A model generated the notes under the pieces. That model was not told where the DNA came from, did no database searches, and saw nothing but the letters and a program-made list of their open reading frames with translations. From Pseudobdellovibrionaceae bacterium (GTDB lineage Bacteria; Bdellovibrionota; Bdellovibrionia; Bdellovibrionales; UBA1609), in assembly GCA_020635075.1 (NCBI GenBank), contig JACKAM010000004.1, positions 372,001-436,000 on the forward strand: a stretch of 64,000 bases of DNA, in the 5' to 3' direction. The translations under genes were made by a program, and so were the position numbers. Position 1 is the stretch's first letter; every line of letters begins with the position of its first letter. This document shows positions 25,935 to 32,930 of the stretch, one piece after another.

Positions 25935-26852
25935 TTAAGTGTCGGTACCTGGCGTGGTTTCCGCAGACTTGGTGAAGATCAAAACGATGGAGCGATAGCC
26001 CTCAGCGCTGTTGGCCGGGTTTTCGATCAGAAAGCGAATCTCGCCGTTACCCGAAGAACGGATAAAAACCCGATAGCCCTTTTCCGGAGTGTTGGCCTGT
26101 CCCACATAGGCGTTAGATGTCACATCAAGAAAGGTCGTATCCAAAGCTAATAGGGGTTGGGCCGCTGTTGCCGGTGGCCCCTCATGAACGAGGATATTGC
26201 CGACGTCGCCACTGGGGACTTCCATATTGTAGTAGAAGGTCTGATTGAATTTGAGTTGGTAGTCACCTTCTTTGGTCAATTCGAACGGGATCACGGCAGC
26301 CGCGGATAGGGGGCTGGGGCTACCATGAGATTTGTTGTTAGCCAAAAACACTTCGCGCTCAAGACCGGGTTTTGCCGGGTCACCCACCATTTTCACTTTG
26401 GCGGAAAGCAATGCGCGGTAGGAATTTGAGGTATGAATGATGGTGCTCACCACTCGCGACAAGCTGTAAGTGCCGACAGGAATATCCTTGATGTGAATCT
26501 GGGGAATGGAGGAGCTGTTGAGATCGGCAATGATCTCGTCGATTTGTTTATCAGCAGAGTTGTCGGCTCCAGCAAGATTGGTCATCGCAGTGGCGGCAGG
26601 ATCAGTAGTCACTCCAGCAGTGGGGCTGGTGGCGACGGGTTGAGTGCCGGTTGCTCCCGCAGGCGTTGTTGTCGCACCAGCTGCTGCCGGTTGCGGAGTT
26701 TGCTTTTGCCCCTGGGGAGTAGTTTTGTTCATTAGGCCGCGACCCTTGCGGATGCGCGCCTTCTTGTCGTTGCCAGAGGGGGCACAACCCACCATCAGAG
26801 TTGTGGCCAAAAAGCAGGTCAAAATTAGGGCAATCGCCATCAGATTTTTCAT
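25935..26852 (-). CDS. Lipoprotein with Ala/Thr/Pro-rich linker
   Basis: ATG at 26852 is chosen because GGAGGA lies eight bases upstream. The 305-residue product has a lipoprotein signal with lipobox MVGC. A long Gln/Pro/Ala/Thr/Gly-rich low-complexity stretch (about residues 35-95) follows, then a C-terminal beta-type domain (about 105-300) with no cysteines. No family was recognised. The linker probably spans peptidoglycan or presents the domain away from the membrane. It lies just upstream of the radical SAM operon on the same strand, but the sigma-54 promoter between them makes that operon separate. Confidence 0.75.
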   Translation of the reverse strand: MKNLMAIALILTCFLATTLMVGCAPSGNDKKARIRKGRGLMNKTTPQGQKQTPQPAAAGATTTPAGATGTQPVATSPTAGVTTDPAATAMTNLAGADNSADKQIDEIIADLNSSSIPQIHIKDIPVGTYSLSRVVSTIIHTSNSYRALLSAKVKMVGDPAKPGLEREVFLANNKSHGSPSPLSAAAVIPFELTKEGDYQLKFNQTFYYNMEVPSGDVGNILVHEGPPATAAQPLLALDTTFLDVTSNAYVGQANTPEKGYRVFIRSSGNGEIRFLIENPANSAEGYRSIVLIFTKSAETTPGTDT

Positions 26853-27034
26853 CAACAAAGTCCTCCGCTGAAGGCACTACCTTACAAAGCCAATGCCGAC
26901 ATCTCGGGCTCGAATCCCCTCTCAGATCGGATATAACGATAGGAGGCCGGTCTCCGGAGTCAGAAAGCTTACAGGCTTCCGCAAATTGGCACGAGGGAGG
27001 GGGGTAGCTGAGGCCGGTGGCGGTAACCCGTGGT

Positions 27035-27178
27035 CTGTAACCAGTGATCCGTAAACGTTTCCGTGAGTGTGTCCGTTTACCGTGCCGGTTTCGGTATCCG
27101 TACCGTGATCCGTTTTCGTTTGTGGCAGTGGTTGGCCCACTATTCTCTGTAACCAGTGATCCGTAACCCGTAAACGTT
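27035..27178 (+). repeat. Direct repeats CTGTAACCAGTGATCCGTAA (two copies)
   Basis: Copy one is at 27035-27059 and copy two at 27147-27178; both continue into GTAAACGTT, the second with an extra ACCC insertion. The first continues into TTTCCGTGAGTGTGTCC, which recurs beyond the HNH gene at about 29011-29028. Confidence 0.8.
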
Positions 27179-27290
27179 GTCGTGACAGTTTTCGTAGCCG
27201 TTAAAGGTTTTCTCCTTTGTTACGTTCGTTGTCCTCCCTTCGGGTAAAGACCAACTCACTTCACAACGGAGACTTAAATGATAAAACATG

Positions 27291-27318
27291 TACCCAGTAC
27301 CCAGTACCCAGTACCCGG
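27291..27318 (+). repeat. Heptanucleotide tandem repeat (TACCCAG, four units)
   Basis: Three perfect TACCCAG units and a fourth TACCCGG unit lie head to tail in the repeat block. Confidence 0.85.
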
Positions 27319-27352
27319 ACGCGGGCACGAACACGGAAACAGACACTGATAC

Positions 27353-27378
27353 GGCCACAGCCACGGCCACGGCCACGG
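27353..27378 (+). repeat. Hexanucleotide tandem repeat (GGCCAC, four units)
   Basis: GGCCAC, AGCCAC, GGCCAC and GGCCAC lie in tandem, just before the inverted copy of the GTAACC repeat. Confidence 0.85.
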
Positions 27379-27379
27379 A

Positions 27380-27404
27380 AACGTTTACGGGTTACGGGTT
27401 ACTG
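27380..27404 (-). repeat. Inverted copy of the CCAGTGATCCGTAACCC repeat
   Basis: The reverse complement reads CCAGTAACCCGTAACCC then GTAAACGTT and matches 27151-27177 except for two bases. The two arms are about 200 bases apart and could form a long-range stem. Confidence 0.75.
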
Positions 27405-27480
27405 GCAACAGGTTACGCAAACGGGAATTCTGCCTTGCCGACCACCTTGGCACATCTATCTATAAACTGACTTCTGCCAC

Positions 27481-28707
27481 CTAGCCGGGCAAGGGGCCGG
27501 AAAGATGTTGTGCTTGGTGATGTCCCGAGCAAAGCAGAGTCAGGTTTTCTAGGTGGTCACCTCCTCCAAGGGCAATGGGTTTCAGATGATGAATCTCCAG
27601 AAATTTAGTTTCCCGACATCGCTCACCCTGGTGGTTGACATGGCTACATTGACCCGCAAATTTCAGCATCACTCGGTGCTTTGTGGCGGCCGGTACGGGT
27701 CTTCGTTTAGATTTTGCCTTTTTCGTCATGGACCTGGCCTGAATTTGCGTGTTGCGGTTCAACTTATACGGTCCCTCAGAAACCGCAGAGGTTCTAGTCT
27801 TGCCATCTCTTTGGTCTTTCTTCGGCCCTTCAGTTGACGCAGTCATTTCGGGAACTCTCCTTAAGGAGAGTTCAGGAGCGGTTTGGGCTATTGAGGGCTC
27901 GATGGATGTTTGGGCCACTGAGGGTTCGGTTGATCTTTGGTCCTCGTGGCCTGCCACAGAGGCCGCTTGAATCTCAATCGCGATTTGGGTTTTTTCATCC
28001 AATCTCTTTTGGCAGAGCTTTCCGCGAATAATTTGCCGTTCCGCTTTCTTCAGTGGATCATGCTTTGCCAAAAACAAATCGACCATGGATTCCAAGGTTG
28101 CTTCCAAGTTGGCTGGCTTTTGGGCCTTCTGACTCATGAGGTCCTGAGCCCGGCGAATTTTAATCATCAGTGTTTCTGAGATTCCGACTTGGAGTTGCAC
28201 CCGAACAGCTGTCGGTTGTTGCTGGATGGCCACCTTTTCCTGGATCTCATTTTGCGGGTGGACATAGGTCATCTTCCCCTTGCGAGCCTCCTGAGGGTTT
28301 ACCTTTGCCACTTCCCGCTCCACTTTGGATTGGGTTGAGGTTTTGGCTAATTCAAGCCATTGGGTTTTGTTTTCATTGGTGATCACCGAAGTGATTCGTT
28401 TGGCCTTTGAAACCGTAAGTCTGCCCTGTTTAATTTCTTCCTTCAGTTCGGGAACCTCGCGAGATTTACGAGTCACAGCAATCAGAGCATAGACCACGCC
28501 GTCCGAGAGCCCCAGGCATTGGACCCCATATTGAAAAAGAGAGTTGTAACCATAGCGAAGGTAAACCCGGTTTTGCTCTACTTGGTCTAATATGTTGATG
28601 AGGTCAATTTCAGCCGTTTTATATCTGGCCGAGGCTTGCAGGGCTTCCCGATGAATTTTACGAACATTTTGAGGCAGGTGATCTTCGAAAGGACTATGGG
28701 TCTGCAA
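27481..28707 (-). CDS. HNH endonuclease (DUF222-like N-terminal region)
   Basis: The 408-residue product has a helical N-terminal half with the pattern of DUF222/HNH family proteins of predatory bacteria (YLRYGYNSLFQYGVQCLGLS, KQGRLTVSKAKRITSV). A variable linker follows, with the imperfect repeats STEPSVAQT, SIEPSIAQT and APELSL. The C-terminal HNH domain has HHLKPIALGGGDHLENLTLLC and SGHHQAQH, with a zinc-binding CSHVN/CRE pair before it. HNH enzymes cut DNA; this family often occurs in many copies per genome. Degenerate repeats flank the gene on both sides (27035-27404 and 28966-29031), so it may be mobile or a remnant of a selfish element. Confidence 0.85.
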   Translation of the reverse strand: MQTHSPFEDHLPQNVRKIHREALQASARYKTAEIDLINILDQVEQNRVYLRYGYNSLFQYGVQCLGLSDGVVYALIAVTRKSREVPELKEEIKQGRLTVSKAKRITSVITNENKTQWLELAKTSTQSKVEREVAKVNPQEARKGKMTYVHPQNEIQEKVAIQQQPTAVRVQLQVGISETLMIKIRRAQDLMSQKAQKPANLEATLESMVDLFLAKHDPLKKAERQIIRGKLCQKRLDEKTQIAIEIQAASVAGHEDQRSTEPSVAQTSIEPSIAQTAPELSLRRVPEMTASTEGPKKDQRDGKTRTSAVSEGPYKLNRNTQIQARSMTKKAKSKRRPVPAATKHRVMLKFAGQCSHVNHQGERCRETKFLEIHHLKPIALGGGDHLENLTLLCSGHHQAQHLSGPLPG

Positions 28708-29194
28708 GAATATTCCCCCTGGAAAGGACTAGGAGATTTATAGCACAGGTTTTTCGACCTGCTTTCCAGGGTCGAGCCTAACGCAGATCAAATCGCCTGG
28801 GAGTCGCACCAGGAAAGGCATTGTGGGGTTCGAGATGAGAATGAGAGGAAAAAATCAAAACCGCGAATAAAAGTGAATGTTGGGCGTTTTACGAAGACAA
28901 AAAATGCGTCAATACCAATGTTTAAAATATTTTTGAGAAGATCTGAATTGTTTTCGTTAGCCAAGAGCCGTAACCGGCGATCGGTAAACCGTAAAGAGTA
29001 ACCAGTATCGTTTCCGTGAGCGTGTCCAGTTGCACACCGCTTGCGGTGTGTCTCAATGCGGTTCATTACAAACTGTACCTCTGATAAACCGATGCATTAC
29101 TCTTGGAGGTATGCTTAAATGTTAACTTAAATAGTTTATCGGTGTTATTGAGACCCTGTGTAAATTCATTTTGAGAATCCGTGGAGTAGGAGTA
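28708..29194. other. Gene-free stretch with the second repeat flank
   Basis: No supportable gene. It carries the leader of the HNH gene, then at 28966-29031 degenerate GTAACC/CCGTAA repeats related to those on the other side of the HNH gene. A perfect palindrome CACACCGC-TT-GCGGTGTG follows at 29033-29050. The rest is AT-rich and should hold the promoter of the next gene. A 92-codon open frame on the minus strand here runs through the repeat and is not credible. Confidence 0.65.
28998..29028 (+). repeat. Right-flank copy of the GTAACCAGT...TTTCCGTGAG repeat
   Basis: GTAACCAGTATC followed by GTTTCCGTGAGCGTGTCC matches 27038-27073 except for a nine-base deletion and a few changes, in the same orientation. 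It lies about 2 kb away across the HNH gene. Confidence 0.75.
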
Positions 29195-30469
29195 ATGGCG
29201 GCTCGGTTATCAGCTTTTTTCATCGTGACGGTTCTTGGCTTTTCTGCCACTGGAACCGAGGGTTCGTCGAAAGTTCCGAACGGGGAGGTTGGTCAAAAAA
29301 AGGACTGCATACCGGTTACTATAAGATCGGCTCCGCCAAACTATAACCCCTATAGTGAAACGAAGCCGTCATCTAATGAGTCATGTCTGCCAGTTTTTCC
29401 TTCTGCCGTGAGTGAGATTGCGCAATTAGATCCCTCCTCTGTTAGAGTCACTTTGAAAAGATCGGTCAAAAGCCAGCACCTGGTCTTTCCGAAGGGAAGC
29501 ATTATTGAGTTTATTGGCGATAAATTCTCTTCAGTAAAGCTGGGAAGCCCTCTTGCCTATAGGGGTTTGAAGATTTCGCAGGGCCACACTTCTATGCTGT
29601 ATTCCAGGGGAGAGATTAAGACCGCGGTTCTTGACGAGCCAACGATGACCAAGGACCTGGTTGAGATTCCTAAAGGGGCCTTGGTTGTGCTAGATCAATC
29701 AGGGAAAGTCCTACATGCTTTTAAAGTTAGTGACCCAGTGCCAACTCATTTGTATGGCCCCAGACGGTCTCGTCTCGACGTAAGCGATCTAAAGAAGTCT
29801 TTCTTAAGGATTGAGCGAGAATACTCAGCGGGAGAGGGCCGACCCCCTGAAGGTCAACACCACGTAGACATCGGTGGTAGCTATGGCTATACAGGAGGCC
29901 TTGTTGTCACGACGATCGGCCCGAAAGGAATCGGTTGGGCGATCCATCATGGCGTGGGATACCGGTGTTTTGAACTCATAGTGTCCGAAACATGTTACGA
30001 GGTCTCCAGGTATTTGCCCGTTGGTGGAAACACTGAGGGTGCTCTCTTTGCGACGGAGGGAGTATTCGGCAGAACATCGATAAAACCTTACAAGCCTTCT
30101 GGTGCCTACAGGTACTCGTCGGAAAAGGGTGCAAAACTCTACCATTTATACGGTACATATGGGACCAGTTTTGCAAGCCTAATAAAGCGAACCCCGCTTT
30201 CATCACTCAATGCGGATGCTGTCGCGAAAATCCGAGAAGGGGGCGAAGTTCACACCCTGAAATATGCCTACGGAGCCCTTCTAATCAAGGATGTGTATCT
30301 GGAAAACGGTCTTGCAGTTTTGGATTCGTTTCAGGCTGACGGGTTTCAGGCCTACTTTGTCAGCCAATCTAATGGGGAGAAGTGCGGAATCCATCAGGGG
30401 TTGCTCATCGGCAAGGGCGAGGAATGGTATTTCATTAATTCAACTAATTCCTACCCCTGTATGTGCTAG
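29195..30469 (+). CDS. Secreted protein with PKGS-type repeats
   Basis: ATG at 29195 is preferred: GGAG lies eight bases upstream, while the longer frame from TTG 29171 has no site. The 424-residue product has a signal peptide (cleavage near SATGTEG). Residues around 80-200 have two units of a strand-rich repeat with VFPKGSIIEF and VEIPKGALVVLD at equivalent places. The rest holds many Gly/Tyr residues and ends NSYPCMC. No family was recognised. The following secreted gene (30584) has the same type of unit, so the two are probably paralogous. Codon use and the repeat-rich neighbourhood suggest an acquired region. Confidence 0.75.
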   Translation: MAARLSAFFIVTVLGFSATGTEGSSKVPNGEVGQKKDCIPVTIRSAPPNYNPYSETKPSSNESCLPVFPSAVSEIAQLDPSSVRVTLKRSVKSQHLVFPKGSIIEFIGDKFSSVKLGSPLAYRGLKISQGHTSMLYSRGEIKTAVLDEPTMTKDLVEIPKGALVVLDQSGKVLHAFKVSDPVPTHLYGPRRSRLDVSDLKKSFLRIEREYSAGEGRPPEGQHHVDIGGSYGYTGGLVVTTIGPKGIGWAIHHGVGYRCFELIVSETCYEVSRYLPVGGNTEGALFATEGVFGRTSIKPYKPSGAYRYSSEKGAKLYHLYGTYGTSFASLIKRTPLSSLNADAVAKIREGGEVHTLKYAYGALLIKDVYLENGLAVLDSFQADGFQAYFVSQSNGEKCGIHQGLLIGKGEEWYFINSTNSYPCMC

Positions 30470-30475
30470 GATTTT

Positions 30476-30556
30476 GTGCCAGGTTCCGAATATGCGTCTA
30501 CCTGCGTAGATTTGGCTAAGCATAGCTTGGCCATATCTGCGCAGGTAGACGCAGAT
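30476..30556 (+). repeat. Imperfect 33-bp inverted repeat; first copy of a dispersed repeat
   Basis: Arms at 30488-30520 and 30526-30558 pair with four mismatches around a five-base loop (core TGCGTCTACCTGCG / CGCAGGTAGACGCA). The left part (30476-30525, GTGCCAGGTTCCGAATATGCG...) recurs at 32408-32457 in the same orientation. It may also end the transcript of the upstream gene. Confidence 0.85.
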
Positions 30557-30583
30557 TCACTACGTTCACCGGAGAACAGTTAG

Positions 30584-31243
30584 ATGACGAGTAAGAAGCT
30601 AGTAGAGGGTGGTTTATCAGTTTTTCTTTTAATGTTTGGGCTGCCTTCTTTTTCAATGGGGGAATCGTTTTTAGGTCCATGTGATGGAGCCAAGTTAAAA
30701 AAGGAAAAGTCTAGCTGGGGGATGGAATGCCAGCATTGTACACCATGGATGTCTGACGGAGTACCACGTTGTATCCCTAACTTCCTGCCTGGTGACATTC
30801 TTGACCTATCGGGAATTTTTGGTTCCGATAGTATTAGATTTACCTTGGCAAGGCCGGTTGACAAGTATGGTATAAAGTGGCCCAAAGGATCAACGTTCAC
30901 TACTTCAGGCATGGATGCCGAAATCATTTCCGTTGATTTCCCAGAAGAGCAGAGAATAAAGGGGGTTCCCGGTAAGAGATTTGAGTTCTCAAACTTCGGT
31001 AAGGTTCATCTCGAATCAGTCAAAATTACCGGTGATTTCTCCTCTGGCGGATATACCTGGCCTGGAGGCAGTGTGCTCGGTTTTGCTCCACCAGTGGGCC
31101 ATGAGGATCAGAAGCTCTGGTATGTAGAGTTGAAGCAGGATTTGGTCTTGGATGGAAAAGAGTATCCTAAGAATTCGTTTGTTTGGTTTAATGTAAAGGG
31201 AAAGGTAGACCTTTCTGCTCCGATGCCACGGCCACTACAGTAG
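30584..31243 (+). CDS. Secreted protein with PKGS-type repeats (paralog of the upstream gene)
   Basis: The 219-residue product has a signal peptide (SVFLLMFGLPSFSMGES) and two early cysteine-rich loops (LGPCDG, MECQHCTPW). It then has three copies of a strand-rich unit whose turn reads KWPKGSTF, TWPGGSVLGF and EYPKNSFVWF. The same unit is present in the preceding secreted protein. Function unknown; the signal peptide places it in the periplasm, outer membrane or outside. GGAGAAC precedes the ATG. No membrane segment after the signal. Confidence 0.75.
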   Translation: MTSKKLVEGGLSVFLLMFGLPSFSMGESFLGPCDGAKLKKEKSSWGMECQHCTPWMSDGVPRCIPNFLPGDILDLSGIFGSDSIRFTLARPVDKYGIKWPKGSTFTTSGMDAEIISVDFPEEQRIKGVPGKRFEFSNFGKVHLESVKITGDFSSGGYTWPGGSVLGFAPPVGHEDQKLWYVELKQDLVLDGKEYPKNSFVWFNVKGKVDLSAPMPRPLQ

Positions 31244-31390
31244 GTATGGACGCACTTTTGAGCCACGGGGTCACTCTACCCCATCTATAAACTGGTCCTC
31301 GCTACTTAGGGGGCTCGACCTTTCCTAGGGTCTTGAGCAGACAGTAAATAATACAAAAAAAATAGTATTTCTAGCTATTTATATGGTGTA

Positions 31391-31418
31391 TTGACATTAT
31401 ATATTTAGATGTTATCAT
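31391..31418 (+). promoter_or_regulatory. Sigma-70-type promoter before the nucleotidyltransferase-like gene
   Basis: TTGACA at 31391-31396 and TATCAT at 31413-31418 are separated by 16 bases in an AT-rich tract. The next ATG is at 31426, so the transcript would be nearly leaderless. No Shine-Dalgarno sequence is visible before that ATG, which fits. Confidence 0.6.
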
Positions 31419-31425
31419 AGTGGAT

Positions 31426-31917
31426 ATGAAGAAGTTATTGGAAGAGATTTTCACTGAGTTGGATAGGTTCATCGATGGTGAGAACGAGCGCCGTCGGTCT
31501 GATGGTGGGGTTGCGCTACCTAAAGTGGAGATTGTGATTCTGGGTCAGGCGAGCTTGTTTCTGGATGATCAGGTGTCGGCCAAGTTGAATCTTGCTCAGA
31601 CATTTGATCTGGATGCACTGGTTCGATCTGAGCATCTAGTAAAGAAAAAACTGAATGATCTTTTGCGAAGTCATAGGCTCGAACTTGAGATCGAGCCGGA
31701 GAAGATTTGGATTCCGCCTAATTCAAGGTTTAACCTGTTTTTGGATTTGCCGGATACTCGGGTCACCTTTCAGGACCCCATTTTCACTTTGGTGAGCAAA
31801 GCAATTAAGGCACCTGAAAAGAATCGGTTTTTGATCGAAGAAGCACTTGGAAATGTGGATGGATTGGAGGAGGCCATTGTCAAATATGGTGGTGATCCGG
31901 AGGAATTCAAATCATGA
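31426..31917 (+). CDS. Nucleotidyltransferase-like protein, possible toxin-antitoxin partner
   Basis: The product is 163 residues from ATG 31426 (GTG 31420 adds two). It has KVEIVILGQASLFLDD followed by a Phe-Asp-Leu-Asp-Ala-Leu strand, which resembles the G-[GS]-x-[AS]...DxD layout of minimal nucleotidyltransferases (DUF6036/AbiEii-like) but the match is weak. The C-terminal half has KAIKAPEKNRFLIEEAL. The following gene overlaps by four bases (ATGA) and ends with a ribbon-helix-helix domain. The pair has the size, order and coupling of a toxin-antitoxin module, but neither protein was assigned to a known family with confidence. Confidence 0.55.
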   Translation: MKKLLEEIFTELDRFIDGENERRRSDGGVALPKVEIVILGQASLFLDDQVSAKLNLAQTFDLDALVRSEHLVKKKLNDLLRSHRLELEIEPEKIWIPPNSRFNLFLDLPDTRVTFQDPIFTLVSKAIKAPEKNRFLIEEALGNVDGLEEAIVKYGGDPEEFKS

Positions 31918-32402
31918 AGTTGAAAGAAAGACAGAGAGATTCCAGATTCTTGAAGACCATGGGGTTTCTTGTCGCCAAAAATCTTTTGAAGACCAATCGG
32001 GAGGACATTCAGCCAAGGGCTCGGGTGAAATTGGCCATCAAAGATGTGCTTTGGGCGGGCAATAATGTTGAACCTCGAATCCTTGAAGTGCTCCCAGCAG
32101 CCTTGATTCACTTTCCGAAGACCTTCAAAGGGCTGGATCAGCTCCCTAAGGAATTATCCAGCATTGTCGAGCAAATCAGAAGACAGCAGACCGATGGGCC
32201 CGATTACAAGGGGCTCAAGTACAGGGATATGTATCGGTGGGCCAATTTTGATCTACCAGATAAAAGAACTCGACCGGTCAAAGACAAGAGGGTGACCAAG
32301 TCTTTTAGGCTTCACCCAGATGCATACAAAAAGTTGAAGGAAAAAGCGGAGGAAGCCGACCAGACGATGACCAGTTATTTGGAGGGCCTGATATTAGCGT
32401 GA
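31914..32402 (+). CDS. Protein with C-terminal ribbon-helix-helix domain
   Basis: The 162-residue product has a helical N-terminal domain (about 10-95, including ARVKLAIKDVLWAGNNVEPR and VLPAALIHFP). The C-terminal 35 residues VTKSFRLHPDAYKKLKEKAEE and MTSYLEGLILA have the strand-helix-helix pattern of Arc/MetJ-type DNA-binding antitoxins. Its ATG overlaps the upstream stop, so the two are translated together. DNA binding and autoregulation of the operon are inferred. The dispersed 50-base repeat starts six bases after its stop. Confidence 0.65.
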   Translation: MKLKERQRDSRFLKTMGFLVAKNLLKTNREDIQPRARVKLAIKDVLWAGNNVEPRILEVLPAALIHFPKTFKGLDQLPKELSSIVEQIRRQQTDGPDYKGLKYRDMYRWANFDLPDKRTRPVKDKRVTKSFRLHPDAYKKLKEKAEEADQTMTSYLEGLILA

Positions 32403-32407
32403 GTTAG

Positions 32408-32457
32408 GTGCCAGGTTCCGAATATGCGTCTACCTGCGTAGATATGGCCAAGCTATC
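32408..32457 (+). repeat. Second copy of the dispersed repeat (GTGCCAGGTTCCGAATATGCG...)
   Basis: These 50 bases match 30476-30525 with only a few changes. The right half of the palindrome seen in the first copy is missing here. The two copies bracket the second secreted gene and the coupled nucleotidyltransferase/ribbon-helix-helix pair. Confidence 0.85.
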
Positions 32458-32468
32458 CTGAGACAAAT

Positions 32469-32840
32469 CTACTTCAAGCAATCAGAGGGAACGTAAATGG
32501 ATTTGCGGCGGCGGAAGCCGCGGGTCCAGTCGGTGTCAACACCTTCGAGCCAAATGCGGGTGCCCTTGGCGAGAGTGCCAATGCGAGGGCTCATGGGGTT
32601 GGGGTGGCGATAGACGGGACACTTGTTGCTGATGATGCGATAGCCGGCAGAGAAGGCAGCGGGACCACGTTTAGTGGGAAGCTTTTTAGGAATGGCTTTG
32701 GGCTTAGGCTGCAGATCATCGGGAATATCACCAGAAGATAAAACCATGCCCTGAAGTTGTTCGCCCGAAAACTCCTCATTGGCAAAAGCGCAAATTGAGA
32801 TGAGACTGGCCAGCACCAGACCGATAAGTCGCACACTCAT
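32469..32840 (-). CDS. Small secreted protein, SH3-like C-terminal part
   Basis: The 123-residue protein has a signal peptide (cleavage near SICAFANEE), a Pro/Lys-rich linker (PKPKAIPKKLPTKRGP), and a C-terminal half AGYRIISNKCPVYRHPNPMSPRIG then LAKGTRIWLEGVDTDW, which resembles a bacterial SH3 (SH3_3-type) fold. Such domains often bind peptidoglycan. Two cysteines may pair. It is a stand-alone gene next to the PBP1B gene, separated by a large palindrome. A cell wall role is inference. Confidence 0.7.
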   Translation of the reverse strand: MSVRLIGLVLASLISICAFANEEFSGEQLQGMVLSSGDIPDDLQPKPKAIPKKLPTKRGPAAFSAGYRIISNKCPVYRHPNPMSPRIGTLAKGTRIWLEGVDTDWTRGFRRRKSIYVPSDCLK

Positions 32841-32874
32841 ATGCTTACCTATCGGTGTATCAAACCGGGGGCCT

Positions 32875-32930
32875 TAGGTACCAAGTACCTTTTCCGGGCC
32901 TAAGGGCCCGGAAAAGGTACTTGGTACCTA
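32875..32930. repeat. Perfect 26-bp inverted repeat with 4-base loop
   Basis: TAGGTACCAAGTACC... at 32875-32900 is the exact reverse complement of 32905-32930, around the loop TAAG. Each arm contains the smaller palindrome GGTAC-CAA-GTACC. It abuts the stop codon of the PBP1B gene (32931). No T-tract follows, so it is more like a repetitive extragenic palindrome than a simple terminator. Confidence 0.95.

Larger units (their letters stand above)
26853..27480. other. Gene-free stretch with degenerate short repeats
   Basis: About 630 bases hold no supportable gene. The left third is plain sequence with the leader of the lipoprotein gene. From about 27020 to 27420 it is built from variants of GTAACCAGTGATCCGTAA and GGTTACGGGTTACTGG in both orientations, plus two microsatellites. 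The small open frames here are repeat artefacts. This block directly follows the stop of the HNH nuclease gene. Confidence 0.7.

Noticed and set aside
27291..27404. CRISPR-like array
   Set aside because: Units are 6-7 bases in tandem without spacers, and no cas gene is nearby.
27217..27470. Small open frames across the repeat block
   Set aside because: They consist of translated microsatellites (Thr/Ala/Arg repeats) on both strands and have no credible start.
28788..29066. Minus-strand open frame of 92 codons
   Set aside because: It runs through the degenerate repeats and palindrome, has no ribosome binding site and no protein-like pattern.
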